Below, piece by piece: positions 1 through 9,829 of a DNA stretch of 64,000 bases. This DNA is from Sphingomonadaceae bacterium (GTDB lineage: Bacteria; Pseudomonadota; Alphaproteobacteria; Sphingomonadales; Sphingomonadaceae), in assembly GCA_947463325.1 (NCBI GenBank), contig CANHQT010000002.1, positions 1-64,000 on the forward strand, read 5' to 3'. Each line of letters opens with the position of its first letter. Within the stretch, counting starts at the first letter, position 1. The notes under the pieces were generated by a model. That model ran no database searches and was not told where the DNA came from. It saw nothing but the letters and a program-made list of their open reading frames with translations. The position numbers and the translations under genes are program-made.

Positions 1-1275
1 CATCAGGTAGTCGCGGACCAGCTCACCAGATGTGTAGGGGTCAAGCCATTGGCCGTATTCCCAGAAATGGGTTGCCGGGACAACGTCGTTCGCCGAACCG
101 AACCGGAATTCAGGAGTGGCGGGATTGTTGCCTGCGCTGGGGCCAGGACCGTTTTCCAGGCCGGGCTCGATCAGCTGCCCGCTGAGATTGGCATAGTCCT
201 TTGAAACCTCCGTCGCCCAAGGAACCTCCGGAAATGGCACCGGTGCATCGGCCATCCGGGTGCGGAAGAATAGGGTATTGCCATGGTGCATGTCATCCGC
301 GACTTCGGGTGCATAGCCTTCGCCATATTCGGATCTTGCTTCGCGCCCGAACAGGGTGTCAGCACCAGCCAACACGCCAAGCATTGCTGTGCCGGTGGTG
401 TCGATAAACATCTCACCCACAAATCGGCGTTCGATCCCGCCGCGGGCTGCAACGGCGTCGACCGAGACAATCCGGTCCCCTTCGCGCTTGGCCGCGAAGA
501 TGCGATGCTCAAGATAGATAGTGGCATTGGGCTCTGCTTGCAGCAGCGACAGCGCGACCAGATCGCCGCCTTCGCCGCGGGCTGAAAGTTCGCGCATGAT
601 CGCGCCTTGCGTGCCGCGCGGCATCAGGCCGATTTCCTTGCTGGCATTGCCGCCCAGCACGGGGCGGTCATGGATAAGGACCACCTTCTGCCCAAGCCGA
701 GCCGCTGTGAGCGCTGCAGCACAGCCCGAAACTCCGCCGCCCACCACGACGACATCGAAGTTGCCGCCTTCCAGCGGCTCGTCGGGCAATCCTCGCAATG
801 CCTTTCGCCAGGTGTGGCTAGTTTCGTCCACACCAGCGGGAGGAATTGATCCGTCAGCGCTGAAAAAGATCGCATCGCATCGGCCATCGAAACCGGTCTG
901 ATCCTTCAGCGCGAGGCTCACTTCACCGCTTGGAAGCTGGACAAATCCTGCTGATTGCCAAGACCAGTCTTGATCATTTGCCCCGAATTCCGTTTCCAGG
1001 ACTAGGCCGTCGATCGAGAGCTTGAAGCGACCCGGATGATGTCCGGGAACCCAGTCCTTGGCGCGAACCCAGACTTCGTATTCGCCGCCCTCTTGCACCG
1101 CGATTGTGGTCGTTGCATCGGCAACCGGTCGGCCTAGGCCATGCGCCAGCAGATAGGGTGAGCCCATCTGCAACTCGAACTGGGAATCGAGCAACCACCC
1201 GCCGTAGTCGTCGAAGTCTTCTGCTTCGATTAGGATTCCGAGCCTTGGTGGCACACCTTTGCGTTCTATTGCCAT
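1..1275 (-). CDS. FAD-dependent oxidoreductase (FAD_oxidored-like) with N-terminal galactose-binding-like domain; 3' end truncated by the window edge
   Basis: Manual reverse translation from ATG at 1275: MAIERKGVPPRLGILIEAEDFDDYGGWLLD...FDVVVVGGGVSGCAAALTAARLGQKVVLIHDRPVLGGNASKE...; open to the left edge, GxGxxG FAD motif. Absent from the ORF track because it has no stop in the window. Confidence 0.82.
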   Translation of the reverse strand, partial: MAIERKGVPPRLGILIEAEDFDDYGGWLLDSQFELQMGSPYLLAHGLGRPVADATTTIAVQEGGEYEVWVRAKDWVPGHHPGRFKLSIDGLVLETEFGANDQDWSWQSAGFVQLPSGEVSLALKDQTGFDGRCDAIFFSADGSIPPAGVDETSHTWRKALRGLPDEPLEGGNFDVVVVGGGVSGCAAALTAARLGQKVVLIHDRPVLGGNASKEIGLMPRGTQGAIMRELSARGEGGDLVALSLLQAEPNATIYLEHRIFAAKREGDRIVSVDAVAARGGIERRFVGEMFIDTTGTAMLGVLAGADTLFGREARSEYGEGYAPEVADDMHHGNTLFFRTRMADAPVPFPEVPWATEVSKDYANLSGQLIEPGLENGPGPSAGNNPATPEFRFGSANDVVPATHFWEYGQWLDPYTSGELVRDYLM

Positions 1276-1287
1276 TGCTTTCGTCCT

Positions 1288-2193
1288 TTAGCCCAATTCG
1301 ATGCCTAGTGACTTGGCTGCTTGGCCAATGAACTTTGCGACCTGCTCGCCGCCCGCCTGGTAAATCGCCGTACCCTTAGTGTCGGAAATTTCGTCGAACC
1401 GTGCCGCGACGTTTTCAGGCGTGCATTCGTCCGCTGCCAAGTGGATGCCTTGCGTTTCGGTAACGAAGGTGCGCGCAAAACCGCCGGCGGTGGCATCGAG
1501 GATGACTCGCGAAGGGGCGTCTTCGCTGACCAGATAGAGCAGGCCCGGGGTGACTGCTTCGGGTTCCATCAATTCAACCACCTTCGCGGGGAGCAGATCA
1601 CGGGTCATCTGGGTTGCAGCGCCCGGTGCCAGAGTGTTGACGCGAATATTGTTCTTGGCGCCTTCGATGTGCAGGACGTTCATCAGGCCTACGACCCCCA
1701 TCTTGGCCGCTCCATAGTTCGCCTGGCCGAAATTGCCGTAGAGCCCTGATGAGGAGCTGGTCATGACGATGCGGCCATAGTTGGCGGCCTTCATATGCGG
1801 CCACACCGCCATGGTGCAGATCGCCGATCCGGTCAGGTGGACACGGATCACGGCATCCCATTCCGCCAATGTCATCTTGGCAAAGCTCGCGTCGCGAAGG
1901 ATGCCGGCATTGTTGACGAGGATGTCGATCCGTCCCCAGTCGCGCATCGCCTGCGCCACCATGTCCGCGACCTGATCGGCGTCGGCGACGTCCGCACCAT
2001 GGGCAAAGGCGGTGCCGCCCGCCTCGCGGATTAGGCCGACTGTTTCCTCGGCGGCTGCGCTGGTGCCGCCGCCGCCATGATCGTTGACCACCACCTTCGC
2101 GCCGCGCGCCGCTAGCCCGAGCGCATGGCTCCGGCCGAGGCCGGCTCCAGCGCCGGTGACGATGGCGACGCGATTGTCGAAACGGATGGTCAT
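1288..2193 (-). CDS. SDR family NAD(P)-dependent oxidoreductase
   Basis: VAIVTGAGAGLGRSHALGLAARGAKVVVNDHGG, NNAG, YGAAKMG catalytic motif. Confidence 0.93.
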   Translation of the reverse strand: MTIRFDNRVAIVTGAGAGLGRSHALGLAARGAKVVVNDHGGGGTSAAAEETVGLIREAGGTAFAHGADVADADQVADMVAQAMRDWGRIDILVNNAGILRDASFAKMTLAEWDAVIRVHLTGSAICTMAVWPHMKAANYGRIVMTSSSSGLYGNFGQANYGAAKMGVVGLMNVLHIEGAKNNIRVNTLAPGAATQMTRDLLPAKVVELMEPEAVTPGLLYLVSEDAPSRVILDATAGGFARTFVTETQGIHLAADECTPENVAARFDEISDTKGTAIYQAGGEQVAKFIGQAAKSLGIELG

Positions 2194-3173
2194 GATGCTC
2201 TCCAGTTTGCGCGGATGTCGGTGAGGGCCTGCGGGTAGCTGACCGCAGGCGTCCAGCCGAGTTCACTGCGGATACGGCTGCTGTCGATGCGGTTGGCGAA
2301 GCCGATCAGGTTGAGGCCCTCGAGCGAGGGTAGGGCGGGCTCGCGCGGCGGCACCAGCCGTGCCGGGTCCTCGTTGGCGCGGACCAGCGCCATGGCATCC
2401 TCGATCGGCCAAGCTGGCGGCGGGGGGCGCCCGACGATTTCCGCCATGTCGTCGAAGAAGCGCCGCCAGGTGACGCCGTTTCCGTCGCAGACATTGTAGG
2501 TGCGGCCGATTGCCTCATCCCGTGTCGCCGCGAGCAGGATCGCGTCTGCCAGATTCTCGACATGGACAAGGCCCGCGTCATTCTGCTCCGCCTCGCCGAA
2601 CACAGCTCCGCCGGTCTCGGCCATGGCGCCAAGCAGCCGGTTGCCCCAGGCGCTATTGCCGCCTAGGCCATAGACATTGGCGGGTCGGATGAGCGTGAGC
2701 GCGAGGCCCGTTGCGGCGGCGATCTCCAACGCTGCCGTCTCCTGCCCCTGCTTGGCGCGGCCATAAGCACCGGCCCAGGGGCCATGGCCATTGTCCTCGT
2801 GGCACATGCGATGCTGGATGTCGGTGCCATAGACAGCGATTGACGATGCGACGACCGCCCGGCCGCCGTGCGCGGTCATCGCTTGGCACAGTCCGCGTGT
2901 CCCCTCGACCATTACCTGCCATTGCCAGTCATAGGCACCGGCGACACCGACTGGCGCTGCGAGGTGGATGAGGAGCTGGCAACCATCCGCTGCCTCTTCG
3001 ATCACCGCGGCGTCGTTGAGGTCGCCATGCACCATGCGCACCGGAGCCTGCCACTCGGCCGGCGCCACTTCGCCGGGGAGCGACAGACTGGTCACATCAT
3101 GCCCGGCAGCCAGCAGTCGCGCGACCACCCGCCGCCCGATGAACCCCGTCCCGCCGGTGACCAGCGCGCGCAT
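2190..3173 (-). CDS. NAD-dependent epimerase/dehydratase family protein
   Basis: MRALVTGGTGFIGRRVVARLLAAGHDV N-terminus; start set at 3173 (ATGA overlap with the thiolase stop). Confidence 0.9.
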   Translation of the reverse strand: MRALVTGGTGFIGRRVVARLLAAGHDVTSLSLPGEVAPAEWQAPVRMVHGDLNDAAVIEEAADGCQLLIHLAAPVGVAGAYDWQWQVMVEGTRGLCQAMTAHGGRAVVASSIAVYGTDIQHRMCHEDNGHGPWAGAYGRAKQGQETAALEIAAATGLALTLIRPANVYGLGGNSAWGNRLLGAMAETGGAVFGEAEQNDAGLVHVENLADAILLAATRDEAIGRTYNVCDGNGVTWRRFFDDMAEIVGRPPPPAWPIEDAMALVRANEDPARLVPPREPALPSLEGLNLIGFANRIDSSRIRSELGWTPAVSYPQALTDIRANWRAS

Positions 3174-4378
3174 CAGGCGATTTCGATAAGTCCCGCCGCG
3201 CCCATGCCAGCGCCGACGCACATCGTCACCACGGCATAGCGGGCACCGCGGCGCTTGCCTTCAATCAGCGCGTGGCCGACGCAGCGGGCGCCGGTCATGC
3301 CATAGGGGTGCCCCACGCTGATCGATCCGCCATTCACATTGTAGAGCGCCGGTTCGATGCCGAGCGCGTCGCGGCAGTAGAGCGCCTGGCTGGCGAACGC
3401 CTCGTTGAGCTCCCACAGCCCGATGTCGCTGACCTTCAGCCCATGGCGGTCGAGCAGGCGCGGTACCGCATGGACGGGGCCGATGCCCATTTCGTCGGGC
3501 TCGCATCCGGCCGCTGCGAAACCCCGGAAAACCCCCATCGGTTCGATGCCTCGGCGGCGCGCTTCGTCGAGGCTCATCATGATGACCGCGGCGGCACCGT
3601 CCGACTGCTGGCTGGCGTTGCCCGCCGTGACGCTCTTGCCCTCGGCCATGGTCATGCCGTTCTTCAGCACCGGCTTCAGCGCAGCGAGCGACTCATAGGT
3701 CGTTTCCGGGCGGTTGCATTCGTCGCGGTCAACCGTGACTTCGATGTCGGTGCTTTCGCCAGTAGCCTTGTCGGTCTTGCGCCAGCTTGTGGTCAGAGGG
3801 ACGATTTCATCGTCGAACCGGCCGGCGGCTTGCGCGGCGGCGGTGCGTTGCTGACTTTCGAGCGCGTAGCGATCCTGCGCCTCGCGCGACACGCCATAGC
3901 GTTCGGCAACGATCTCCGCCGTTTCGATCATGCTCATCCACAGCGCGGGATGGCTGGCAAACAGGCCGGGTTCGACCGCGCCATGCATGTTCATATGGCC
4001 CGACAGCTGGACCATAGAGATGGATTCGACCCCGCCTGCCGCAATCACCGGTACGCCTTCGTCGCGGACGCGGTTGGCGGCAAAGGCAATCGCCTGCAGC
4101 CCCGAAGAGCAATAGCGGTTGACGGTCACGCCGCTGGTGGTGACCGGGCAGCCTGCTTTGATCGCCGCATTGCGCGGAATGTTGAACCCGGTTGCCCCCT
4201 CCGGCATCCCGGCGCCTAGGATCACGTCCTCGACCTCCGCCGCATCGACGCCGCTGCGCGCGATCGCATGCTTCAGCGCATGCCCCGCCAGCACAATCGG
4301 ATGGGTGGTGTTGAAACTGCCGCGCACCGACTTGGCGAGGGCAGTGCGCGCAACCGAGACAATGGCGACTTCGACCAT
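3173..4378 (-). CDS. acetyl-CoA C-acyltransferase (thiolase)
   Basis: VEVAIVSVARTALAKSVRGSF, NRYCSSGLQAI, GGSISVGHPYGMTGAR, CVGAGMGAAGL; start adjusted to MVEVAIV. Confidence 0.93.
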   Translation of the reverse strand: MVEVAIVSVARTALAKSVRGSFNTTHPIVLAGHALKHAIARSGVDAAEVEDVILGAGMPEGATGFNIPRNAAIKAGCPVTTSGVTVNRYCSSGLQAIAFAANRVRDEGVPVIAAGGVESISMVQLSGHMNMHGAVEPGLFASHPALWMSMIETAEIVAERYGVSREAQDRYALESQQRTAAAQAAGRFDDEIVPLTTSWRKTDKATGESTDIEVTVDRDECNRPETTYESLAALKPVLKNGMTMAEGKSVTAGNASQQSDGAAAVIMMSLDEARRRGIEPMGVFRGFAAAGCEPDEMGIGPVHAVPRLLDRHGLKVSDIGLWELNEAFASQALYCRDALGIEPALYNVNGGSISVGHPYGMTGARCVGHALIEGKRRGARYAVVTMCVGAGMGAAGLIEIA

Positions 4379-4403
4379 GGACTTTCTCCTTTGCGCCAAT
4401 CGA

Positions 4404-4419
4404 CTATACATCTGTTCAG
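4404..4419. promoter_or_regulatory. putative TetR operator site A (CTATACATCTGTTCAG)
   Basis: Match to 16-bp palindrome CTRAACAnnTGTTYAG in the divergent thiolase/TetR intergenic region. Confidence 0.65.
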
Positions 4420-4446
4420 TGTCATGCAAGCGGTAGTCTGACAAGC

Positions 4447-5121
4447 ATGGCCCTGCTATTCAGAGCGAAAGGGACGACGCTGCATATGGCCAAAGCTAAG
4501 ATCGAAACCGACAACACCAACGGCCGCGACCGATTGATCCGTGTCGCGATGCAGCTGTTCGCTGAACGCGGTTTTGACGGCATCACGGTGCGCGACATTG
4601 CTGCTGCGGCAAATGTCTCGGTGGGCCTGATCAACCATCATTTCGGCTCGAAGGAGGGGCTGCGCGAGGCGGTTGATCGCTATTTCATCAAGCAGTTCGA
4701 GGAAGTGCTGTTCGAGGAACGGCCTGCCTCCACGACCAACATTGAGGAAGGTTTGTCGCAGTCGGTCGAGTGGACCGAGCGCTGGATTGACCGGCATATC
4801 GACGATTGGGACCTCACCAAGGCCTATATGCGCCGCGCGCTGCTCGAAGGGTCGGACTGGGGCGCCAGCCTGTTCGAACGCTTCTATCAGGTGGCGCGTA
4901 CCAGCATCGACCGCAGCGATGCAAACGGCCTTGTCCGGGCCGATGTCGATCGTCTGTGGCTGCCCCTGCTGATCGTCTACATGGAATTGGGCACGTTGCT
5001 TCTCGAGCCATTCGTTGAGCGAGTGCTCGGAAAATCGGGCTATGACCGCGCCCTTTGGAAGCGCCGCCACCGCGCTTATACCGACCTTATCTATCGCGGC
5101 ATTCGCGCCGACACGCACTAA
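4447..5121 (+). CDS. TetR/AcrR family transcriptional regulator
   Basis: N-terminal HTH: RLIRVAMQLFAERGFDGITVRDIAAAANVSVGLINHHFGSKEGL; alternative start at 4486. Confidence 0.93.
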   Translation: MALLFRAKGTTLHMAKAKIETDNTNGRDRLIRVAMQLFAERGFDGITVRDIAAAANVSVGLINHHFGSKEGLREAVDRYFIKQFEEVLFEERPASTTNIEEGLSQSVEWTERWIDRHIDDWDLTKAYMRRALLEGSDWGASLFERFYQVARTSIDRSDANGLVRADVDRLWLPLLIVYMELGTLLLEPFVERVLGKSGYDRALWKRRHRAYTDLIYRGIRADTH

Positions 5122-5133
5122 ACATTTGCTCAG
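5118..5133. promoter_or_regulatory. putative TetR operator site B (CTAAACATTTGCTCAG)
   Basis: Same palindrome; overlaps the TetR stop codon, upstream of the acyl-CoA ligase. Confidence 0.55.
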
Positions 5134-5186
5134 TCCTTGCTTGTTGCATATGCTCCGTTGCCAGTGAGACGGAGGACGAGGGGCGA

Positions 5187-6797
5187 ATGCGCACGATTCA
5201 CGCGATTTGGGGCGCCAACCAGCAGAAATATGCACGCCAGCTCGGCTGCACCCGAATCCATGACCTGCTGGCCAGCCAGGCATCCGCGATCGGCGACAGC
5301 ATAGCCTGCGTCGATGGCGAGCAGCGCCTCGGTTACCGCGACCTTGCAGCGGAGGTCGACCAGTTCGCCAGGGGTCTCATCGCCGCCGGCATCCGGCCCG
5401 GCGACCGCGTGGCGACAATGGTGCCACCCAGCCTTGATTTCTGGCTGACCTATCTTGCCAGCGTGTCGGTCGGCGCGATCTGGATGGGGCTCAACCCGCG
5501 CTACCAGCTCCCCGAATATGCCTATCTGCTCGACGATGCCCGGCCGGCTCTGGTCTTCTGTCGCAGCAATTACGAGGATCGCGAATATCTCGCCGAACTG
5601 CGCTCGGTGGCTCCCGAAGGGACAGCTTTCGTTGCGCTCGGAGAGGCGCGCGATGGCGCCGATACGCTCGACGACTTTCTCGCGAAGGGCAGGGCGGTTG
5701 CCGACGCGACCTTCGCCGAACGCCGCGCCGCCGTCGATCCCGAGGATATCGCGGTCATCGTCTATACGTCGGGGACCACCGGTAAGCCCAAGGGCGCGAT
5801 GCTCTCGCACCGGGCGATCATGGCGGCCTGCCTGTGCAACCTGTGCTGGATGGAAGATGGCCTCGAAAGCACGATGTGCGTGGCGCCGATCAACCATGTC
5901 GGCGCGCTCAACAATGTCTGCATGAATGTCTTCGCCTGGGGCGGGAAGATCGTTTTCCACCATCGCGTCGATCTGGTGGCGATTGCCGAGCTCACCCAGC
6001 GCGAGAAGATCACATATCTCGTGGCCAGCCCGACCAGCTTTGCGATGTTCGCCGCGCAGCCGGACCTTGGGAACGCAAGGCTGGGCCACTATCGCCTGAT
6101 CGTGTTCGGTGGCGGCGCGACCGCACAGGCCCTGCTCGAACCGGTGTTCGCGACGGGCGTGCCGATGTTCAACGTTTATGGCCAGACCGAAACCTGCGGC
6201 ATTGTCACTGCGACCGACGCCGGCGCCTCCACCAAGACCATGGCTGAGACATTCGGGCGTCCGCTGCCGCTCGCGGAAATGCGCATCGCCGATGCGGATG
6301 GGCGCCCGCTGCCGGTCGGCGAAACCGGAGAGATCCAGGTGCGCGGACCCTATTGCATGTCAGGCTATTTCAACCGGCCAGAGGCCAGCGCCGAAGCCTT
6401 CACCACCGATGGGTATCTGCGCACCGGAGACCTTGGCATCGAGCATGAGGACGGCAATTTCAGCTTCGCCGGCCGCCTCAAGGAAATGTACAAATCAGGC
6501 GGCTACAACATCTATCCGGTGGAGATCGAGCTGGCGCTGGTCGAACATCCGGCGGTGTCGCTGGCTGCGGTGCTGCCCGTGCCGCACCCCGTCTTTCAGG
6601 AGGTTGGCCATGCCTTCATTGAGACATCGGACCCTGCGCTCGACGCCGATGCGCTGAAGGCGTACCTTCAGTCGCGCTTGGCCAATTACAAGATTCCGAA
6701 GAGCTTCAGTTTCGAGGCGGAGCTGCCCAAGCTCCCCAACAGCAAGATCGACAAGCAGACGCTGAAACAGCGGCTGGCATCGCGGGAGGCAGCGTGA
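5187..6797 (+). CDS. AMP-binding acyl-CoA synthetase
   Basis: AVIVYTSGTTGKPKGAMLSH, GQTETCG, YLRTGDLG, KEMYKSGGYNIYPVEIE motifs; start at MRTIHAIW after GGAGGA SD. Confidence 0.93.
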   Translation: MRTIHAIWGANQQKYARQLGCTRIHDLLASQASAIGDSIACVDGEQRLGYRDLAAEVDQFARGLIAAGIRPGDRVATMVPPSLDFWLTYLASVSVGAIWMGLNPRYQLPEYAYLLDDARPALVFCRSNYEDREYLAELRSVAPEGTAFVALGEARDGADTLDDFLAKGRAVADATFAERRAAVDPEDIAVIVYTSGTTGKPKGAMLSHRAIMAACLCNLCWMEDGLESTMCVAPINHVGALNNVCMNVFAWGGKIVFHHRVDLVAIAELTQREKITYLVASPTSFAMFAAQPDLGNARLGHYRLIVFGGGATAQALLEPVFATGVPMFNVYGQTETCGIVTATDAGASTKTMAETFGRPLPLAEMRIADADGRPLPVGETGEIQVRGPYCMSGYFNRPEASAEAFTTDGYLRTGDLGIEHEDGNFSFAGRLKEMYKSGGYNIYPVEIELALVEHPAVSLAAVLPVPHPVFQEVGHAFIETSDPALDADALKAYLQSRLANYKIPKSFSFEAELPKLPNSKIDKQTLKQRLASREAA

Positions 6798-7588
6798 GCG
6801 AGGGTCATTTCCGGCTGGAACAATCAGGCGCGGTCGTCACCATTACCCACGACCGGGCAGCGAAGCGCAATGCCCTGACGCCAGCCTCAATGCAGCAGCT
6901 CAAGGCGATGGCGGAAAGCCTTGCCGACAATGTCGAGGCGAGGGTGGTGATCATCCGCGCCGAGGGGCGCGACTTCAGCGTCGGCGCCGACATCGGCGGC
7001 ATGGGCGACGGGGGCGGTGCGTCTCCGCCCACGGTCCAGATCCGGCGAACCGCCGAACTCGGGGCGCGGCTGATGCGCGCGATCCGCGAAATCCACCAGC
7101 CGACCATCTGCGCGATCCAGGGCGTGGCGACCGGTGGCGCGGCATGCATTGCCACCGCCTGCGATTTCAGGATTGGCGCGCGCTCCGCCCGCATCGGCTA
7201 TGGAGAGGTGAAGCTCGGCATCAATCTGATGTGGCAGGCGCTACCGCTGGCAATCCAGACCGTCGGCCTCGCGCGCGCCAAGCGGCTAGTGATGACCGGT
7301 GAGCTTCTTGACGGGGAAACAATGCACCATTGGGGCTTCCTCGACGAACTGGTCGAGGAAGGAGAGCAGGATGCTGCGGCAGCAGCGATGGCCGCTCGCT
7401 ATGCGGCCCTGCCCCCCGTCGCTGTCCAGATGATCAAGCGAAGCGCCAATGCCTACGCCGGAGCGATCGATGCTGCTGTGATGCATGCCGATGCTGACCA
7501 GTGGCTACTGGCGACGCGGACCGCGGACTTTGCAGAGGGCATCGCCGCCTTCTTCGAAAAGCGTCCACCGAGCTTCACTGGAAACTGA
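6794..7588 (+). CDS. enoyl-CoA hydratase/isomerase family protein
   Basis: Crotonase fold: AKRNALTPASMQQL, GRDFSVGADI, GVATGGAACIATACDFRIG. Confidence 0.92.
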   Translation: MSEGHFRLEQSGAVVTITHDRAAKRNALTPASMQQLKAMAESLADNVEARVVIIRAEGRDFSVGADIGGMGDGGGASPPTVQIRRTAELGARLMRAIREIHQPTICAIQGVATGGAACIATACDFRIGARSARIGYGEVKLGINLMWQALPLAIQTVGLARAKRLVMTGELLDGETMHHWGFLDELVEEGEQDAAAAAMAARYAALPPVAVQMIKRSANAYAGAIDAAVMHADADQWLLATRTADFAEGIAAFFEKRPPSFTGN

Positions 7589-7599
7589 CATCCCCACGG

Positions 7600-7615
7600 C
7601 AGAACATATGTTCAG
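7600..7615. promoter_or_regulatory. putative TetR operator site C (CAGAACATATGTTCAG)
   Basis: Palindrome match upstream of the TonB receptor. Confidence 0.65.
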
Positions 7616-7633
7616 TTAGTTATTGCGTTTAGG

Positions 7634-7649
7634 CTGAACATATGTTTAG
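7634..7649. promoter_or_regulatory. putative TetR operator site D (CTGAACATATGTTTAG)
   Basis: Near-perfect palindrome, second site in the same promoter region. Confidence 0.68.
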
Positions 7650-7703
7650 TTTATGATCGGTAGGCCGATGCAAAATCGGCCGCGCGATTGAGGGGAGGAA
7701 CGC

Positions 7704-9827
7704 ATGGTCACGTCCGGCACATATTCGGCAACCGCAGCCCGGGCGATCAGCCTGCTGGCACTCGCAGCGGCGATTGCCGCGCCGGCAGCCGCTCAAGATG
7801 CTGTCGCCGAGGAAGATGGTAACGAAGATATCGTGGTGACGGCGCAAAAACGCGAGCAGCAACTGCTCGACGTGCCTCTCGCCATACAAGCGATTTCGGG
7901 CGAGGATCTCGAAGCTTCGGGTACGCGCGAACTAAACGATCTCATTGAATCCATCCCCGGCGCCTCGAGCGTTTCACGCACTGCTCCGGGCTTCGAAACA
8001 ATCCAGATACGCGGCATTGCGAGCGGAACGACCGGTGATGCGACAGTCGGCTACTACGTTGACGACGTCCCTTTCAGCGTGCCCAATCTTCAGCTCGCGC
8101 CACCTGCACGCCTTTTCGATCTGCAGCGGGTGGAGGTTCTGCGTGGTCCGCAAGGCACGCTATACGGGCAGGGAGCAATGGGCGGTACGATCCGAATGGT
8201 CACTGCTAGCCCCGATCTTGATGACATCATCGGCCGCTTCCAGGCCGAAGGCTCGCTGCTGGCAGGTGGAGACCCTGGCTATGCCGTAGATGGCGTGTTC
8301 AATATGCCGCTGGCACGAGATGTCGCCGCGCTTCGCGTCTCCGGTGGCTATGAACGGGTTGGAGGGTTTGCGGATAGCACGACACTCGCCCGCGAAAATA
8401 TAAATGATTCAACTTCTTGGAACATCCGCGGCAAATTGCGCCTTGCGCCGACCGACAACATGAGTGTCGAGATTGGTGCATGGCGCGTCGAAAATTCCCT
8501 CGATTTCCGCAACACCATGGATTCGGTCGATCCGGCGTTCATCAACACGCTGGATGTGAACCGCTCCAATTACATCGATACCTCGCTGACGCTGTTGTCT
8601 GCGGTCGCGTCGATGGAATTTGATGGGGTCGATGTGCTGAGTTCATCGGCATTCGTGGACCACACACTCGATTTCAATGCGTCGTTTCTCGCCGGTGGAA
8701 TTCTTGGGAATGACAGCAGGTTTGACACGACTTCACTGACGCAAGAGCTTCGCTTTGCATCTAACGGGGACGGCCCTTTGAACTGGGTGTTCGGGGGCTA
8801 TTTCAGCTCAGGTGAAATCGAGAGCGATATCTGCCTCAACCTCTTTTTGCCGTGCTCGGTGCCATTCTCCATCAATATCAACAGTACTGGGCGAATTGAA
8901 ACCGAGGCTTGGGCGGTATTCGGCGAACTTTCCTATGCGTTGCTCGGCGACCGGCTGGTTGCCACGGTCGGTGGCCGCTATTTCGAGGACACAAGAACCA
9001 CATTTGGGCGGGACCGCAATACGTCGGTAAGCACCTCCGCCGGTGATACGTTCACCACGTTTAATCCGCGGTTCAACCTCTCCTACAAGCTCAATGACGA
9101 CCTGCTCATGTACGGCAATGTCGCAAAGGGCTTCAGGAGCGGCGCCTTCCAGACTGCTGCACAAGCTGCCGCAGCCTCGACCGCACTTGGCATACCGGTC
9201 GGAACCGCGGTCAACCCGGACACTGTGTGGAGCTACGAAGCCGGCCTGAAGGGACGCCTGTTTGACGGTCTTCTGACGGTCGACAGCGCCGTCTACACCA
9301 TCGACTGGACCGACATCCAGCTCCAGTCCACCATCAATGGCGTTGCGACCCTTTCCAACGGTGGCAATGCCCGGTCGAGGGGCATCGACATCGGCCTGTC
9401 GCTGCGCCCTGCACAAGGCCTGACCTTGTCGGCCGTAGCGAACTTCAACGATACCGAATTCACCTCGGTCCTGCCTGCGATTGTTGCACTCAACCCCCGG
9501 GCAGCGCCGGGCACGCGCATCCCGGGTGTGCCGAGCAACAGCTATAACCTCAGTGCGAGCTATGGCTGGCGTTTCGGCGACAGCGGCCCGCGCGGATCGG
9601 TGGCGATCGGCTATGTGCACATGGGCTCGCAGTTCGACTCTACCGGCCTGGAATCGGACAAGCTGGATGAATGGAACGCAAGGATCGGCATCGAAGGCGA
9701 TAACTGGCGCGCCACGATCTTCGGCGACAATCTGACCAATGAAAGACGCGCACTGACGCGCGGGGCCCTTGGCGTGCAACCCAATCTGCCGCGCCGCATA
9801 GGGGCCCGCTTCAGCGTCGATTTCTGA
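7704..9827 (+). CDS. TonB-dependent receptor
   Basis: Signal peptide, plug domain (DIVVTAQKREQQLLDVPLAIQAISGEDL; RVEVLRGPQGTLYGQGAMGG), C-terminal beta-barrel ending in F. Confidence 0.95.
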   Translation: MVTSGTYSATAARAISLLALAAAIAAPAAAQDAVAEEDGNEDIVVTAQKREQQLLDVPLAIQAISGEDLEASGTRELNDLIESIPGASSVSRTAPGFETIQIRGIASGTTGDATVGYYVDDVPFSVPNLQLAPPARLFDLQRVEVLRGPQGTLYGQGAMGGTIRMVTASPDLDDIIGRFQAEGSLLAGGDPGYAVDGVFNMPLARDVAALRVSGGYERVGGFADSTTLARENINDSTSWNIRGKLRLAPTDNMSVEIGAWRVENSLDFRNTMDSVDPAFINTLDVNRSNYIDTSLTLLSAVASMEFDGVDVLSSSAFVDHTLDFNASFLAGGILGNDSRFDTTSLTQELRFASNGDGPLNWVFGGYFSSGEIESDICLNLFLPCSVPFSININSTGRIETEAWAVFGELSYALLGDRLVATVGGRYFEDTRTTFGRDRNTSVSTSAGDTFTTFNPRFNLSYKLNDDLLMYGNVAKGFRSGAFQTAAQAAAASTALGIPVGTAVNPDTVWSYEAGLKGRLFDGLLTVDSAVYTIDWTDIQLQSTINGVATLSNGGNARSRGIDIGLSLRPAQGLTLSAVANFNDTEFTSVLPAIVALNPRAAPGTRIPGVPSNSYNLSASYGWRFGDSGPRGSVAIGYVHMGSQFDSTGLESDKLDEWNARIGIEGDNWRATIFGDNLTNERRALTRGALGVQPNLPRRIGARFSVDF

Positions 9828-9829
9828 CG

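Noticed and set aside
1-1275. Apparent gene-poor or frameshifted region at the left edge, based on the ORF track showing only short ORFs
   Set aside because: A single uninterrupted minus-strand frame runs from 1275 to the edge; it was only missing because its stop is outside the window.
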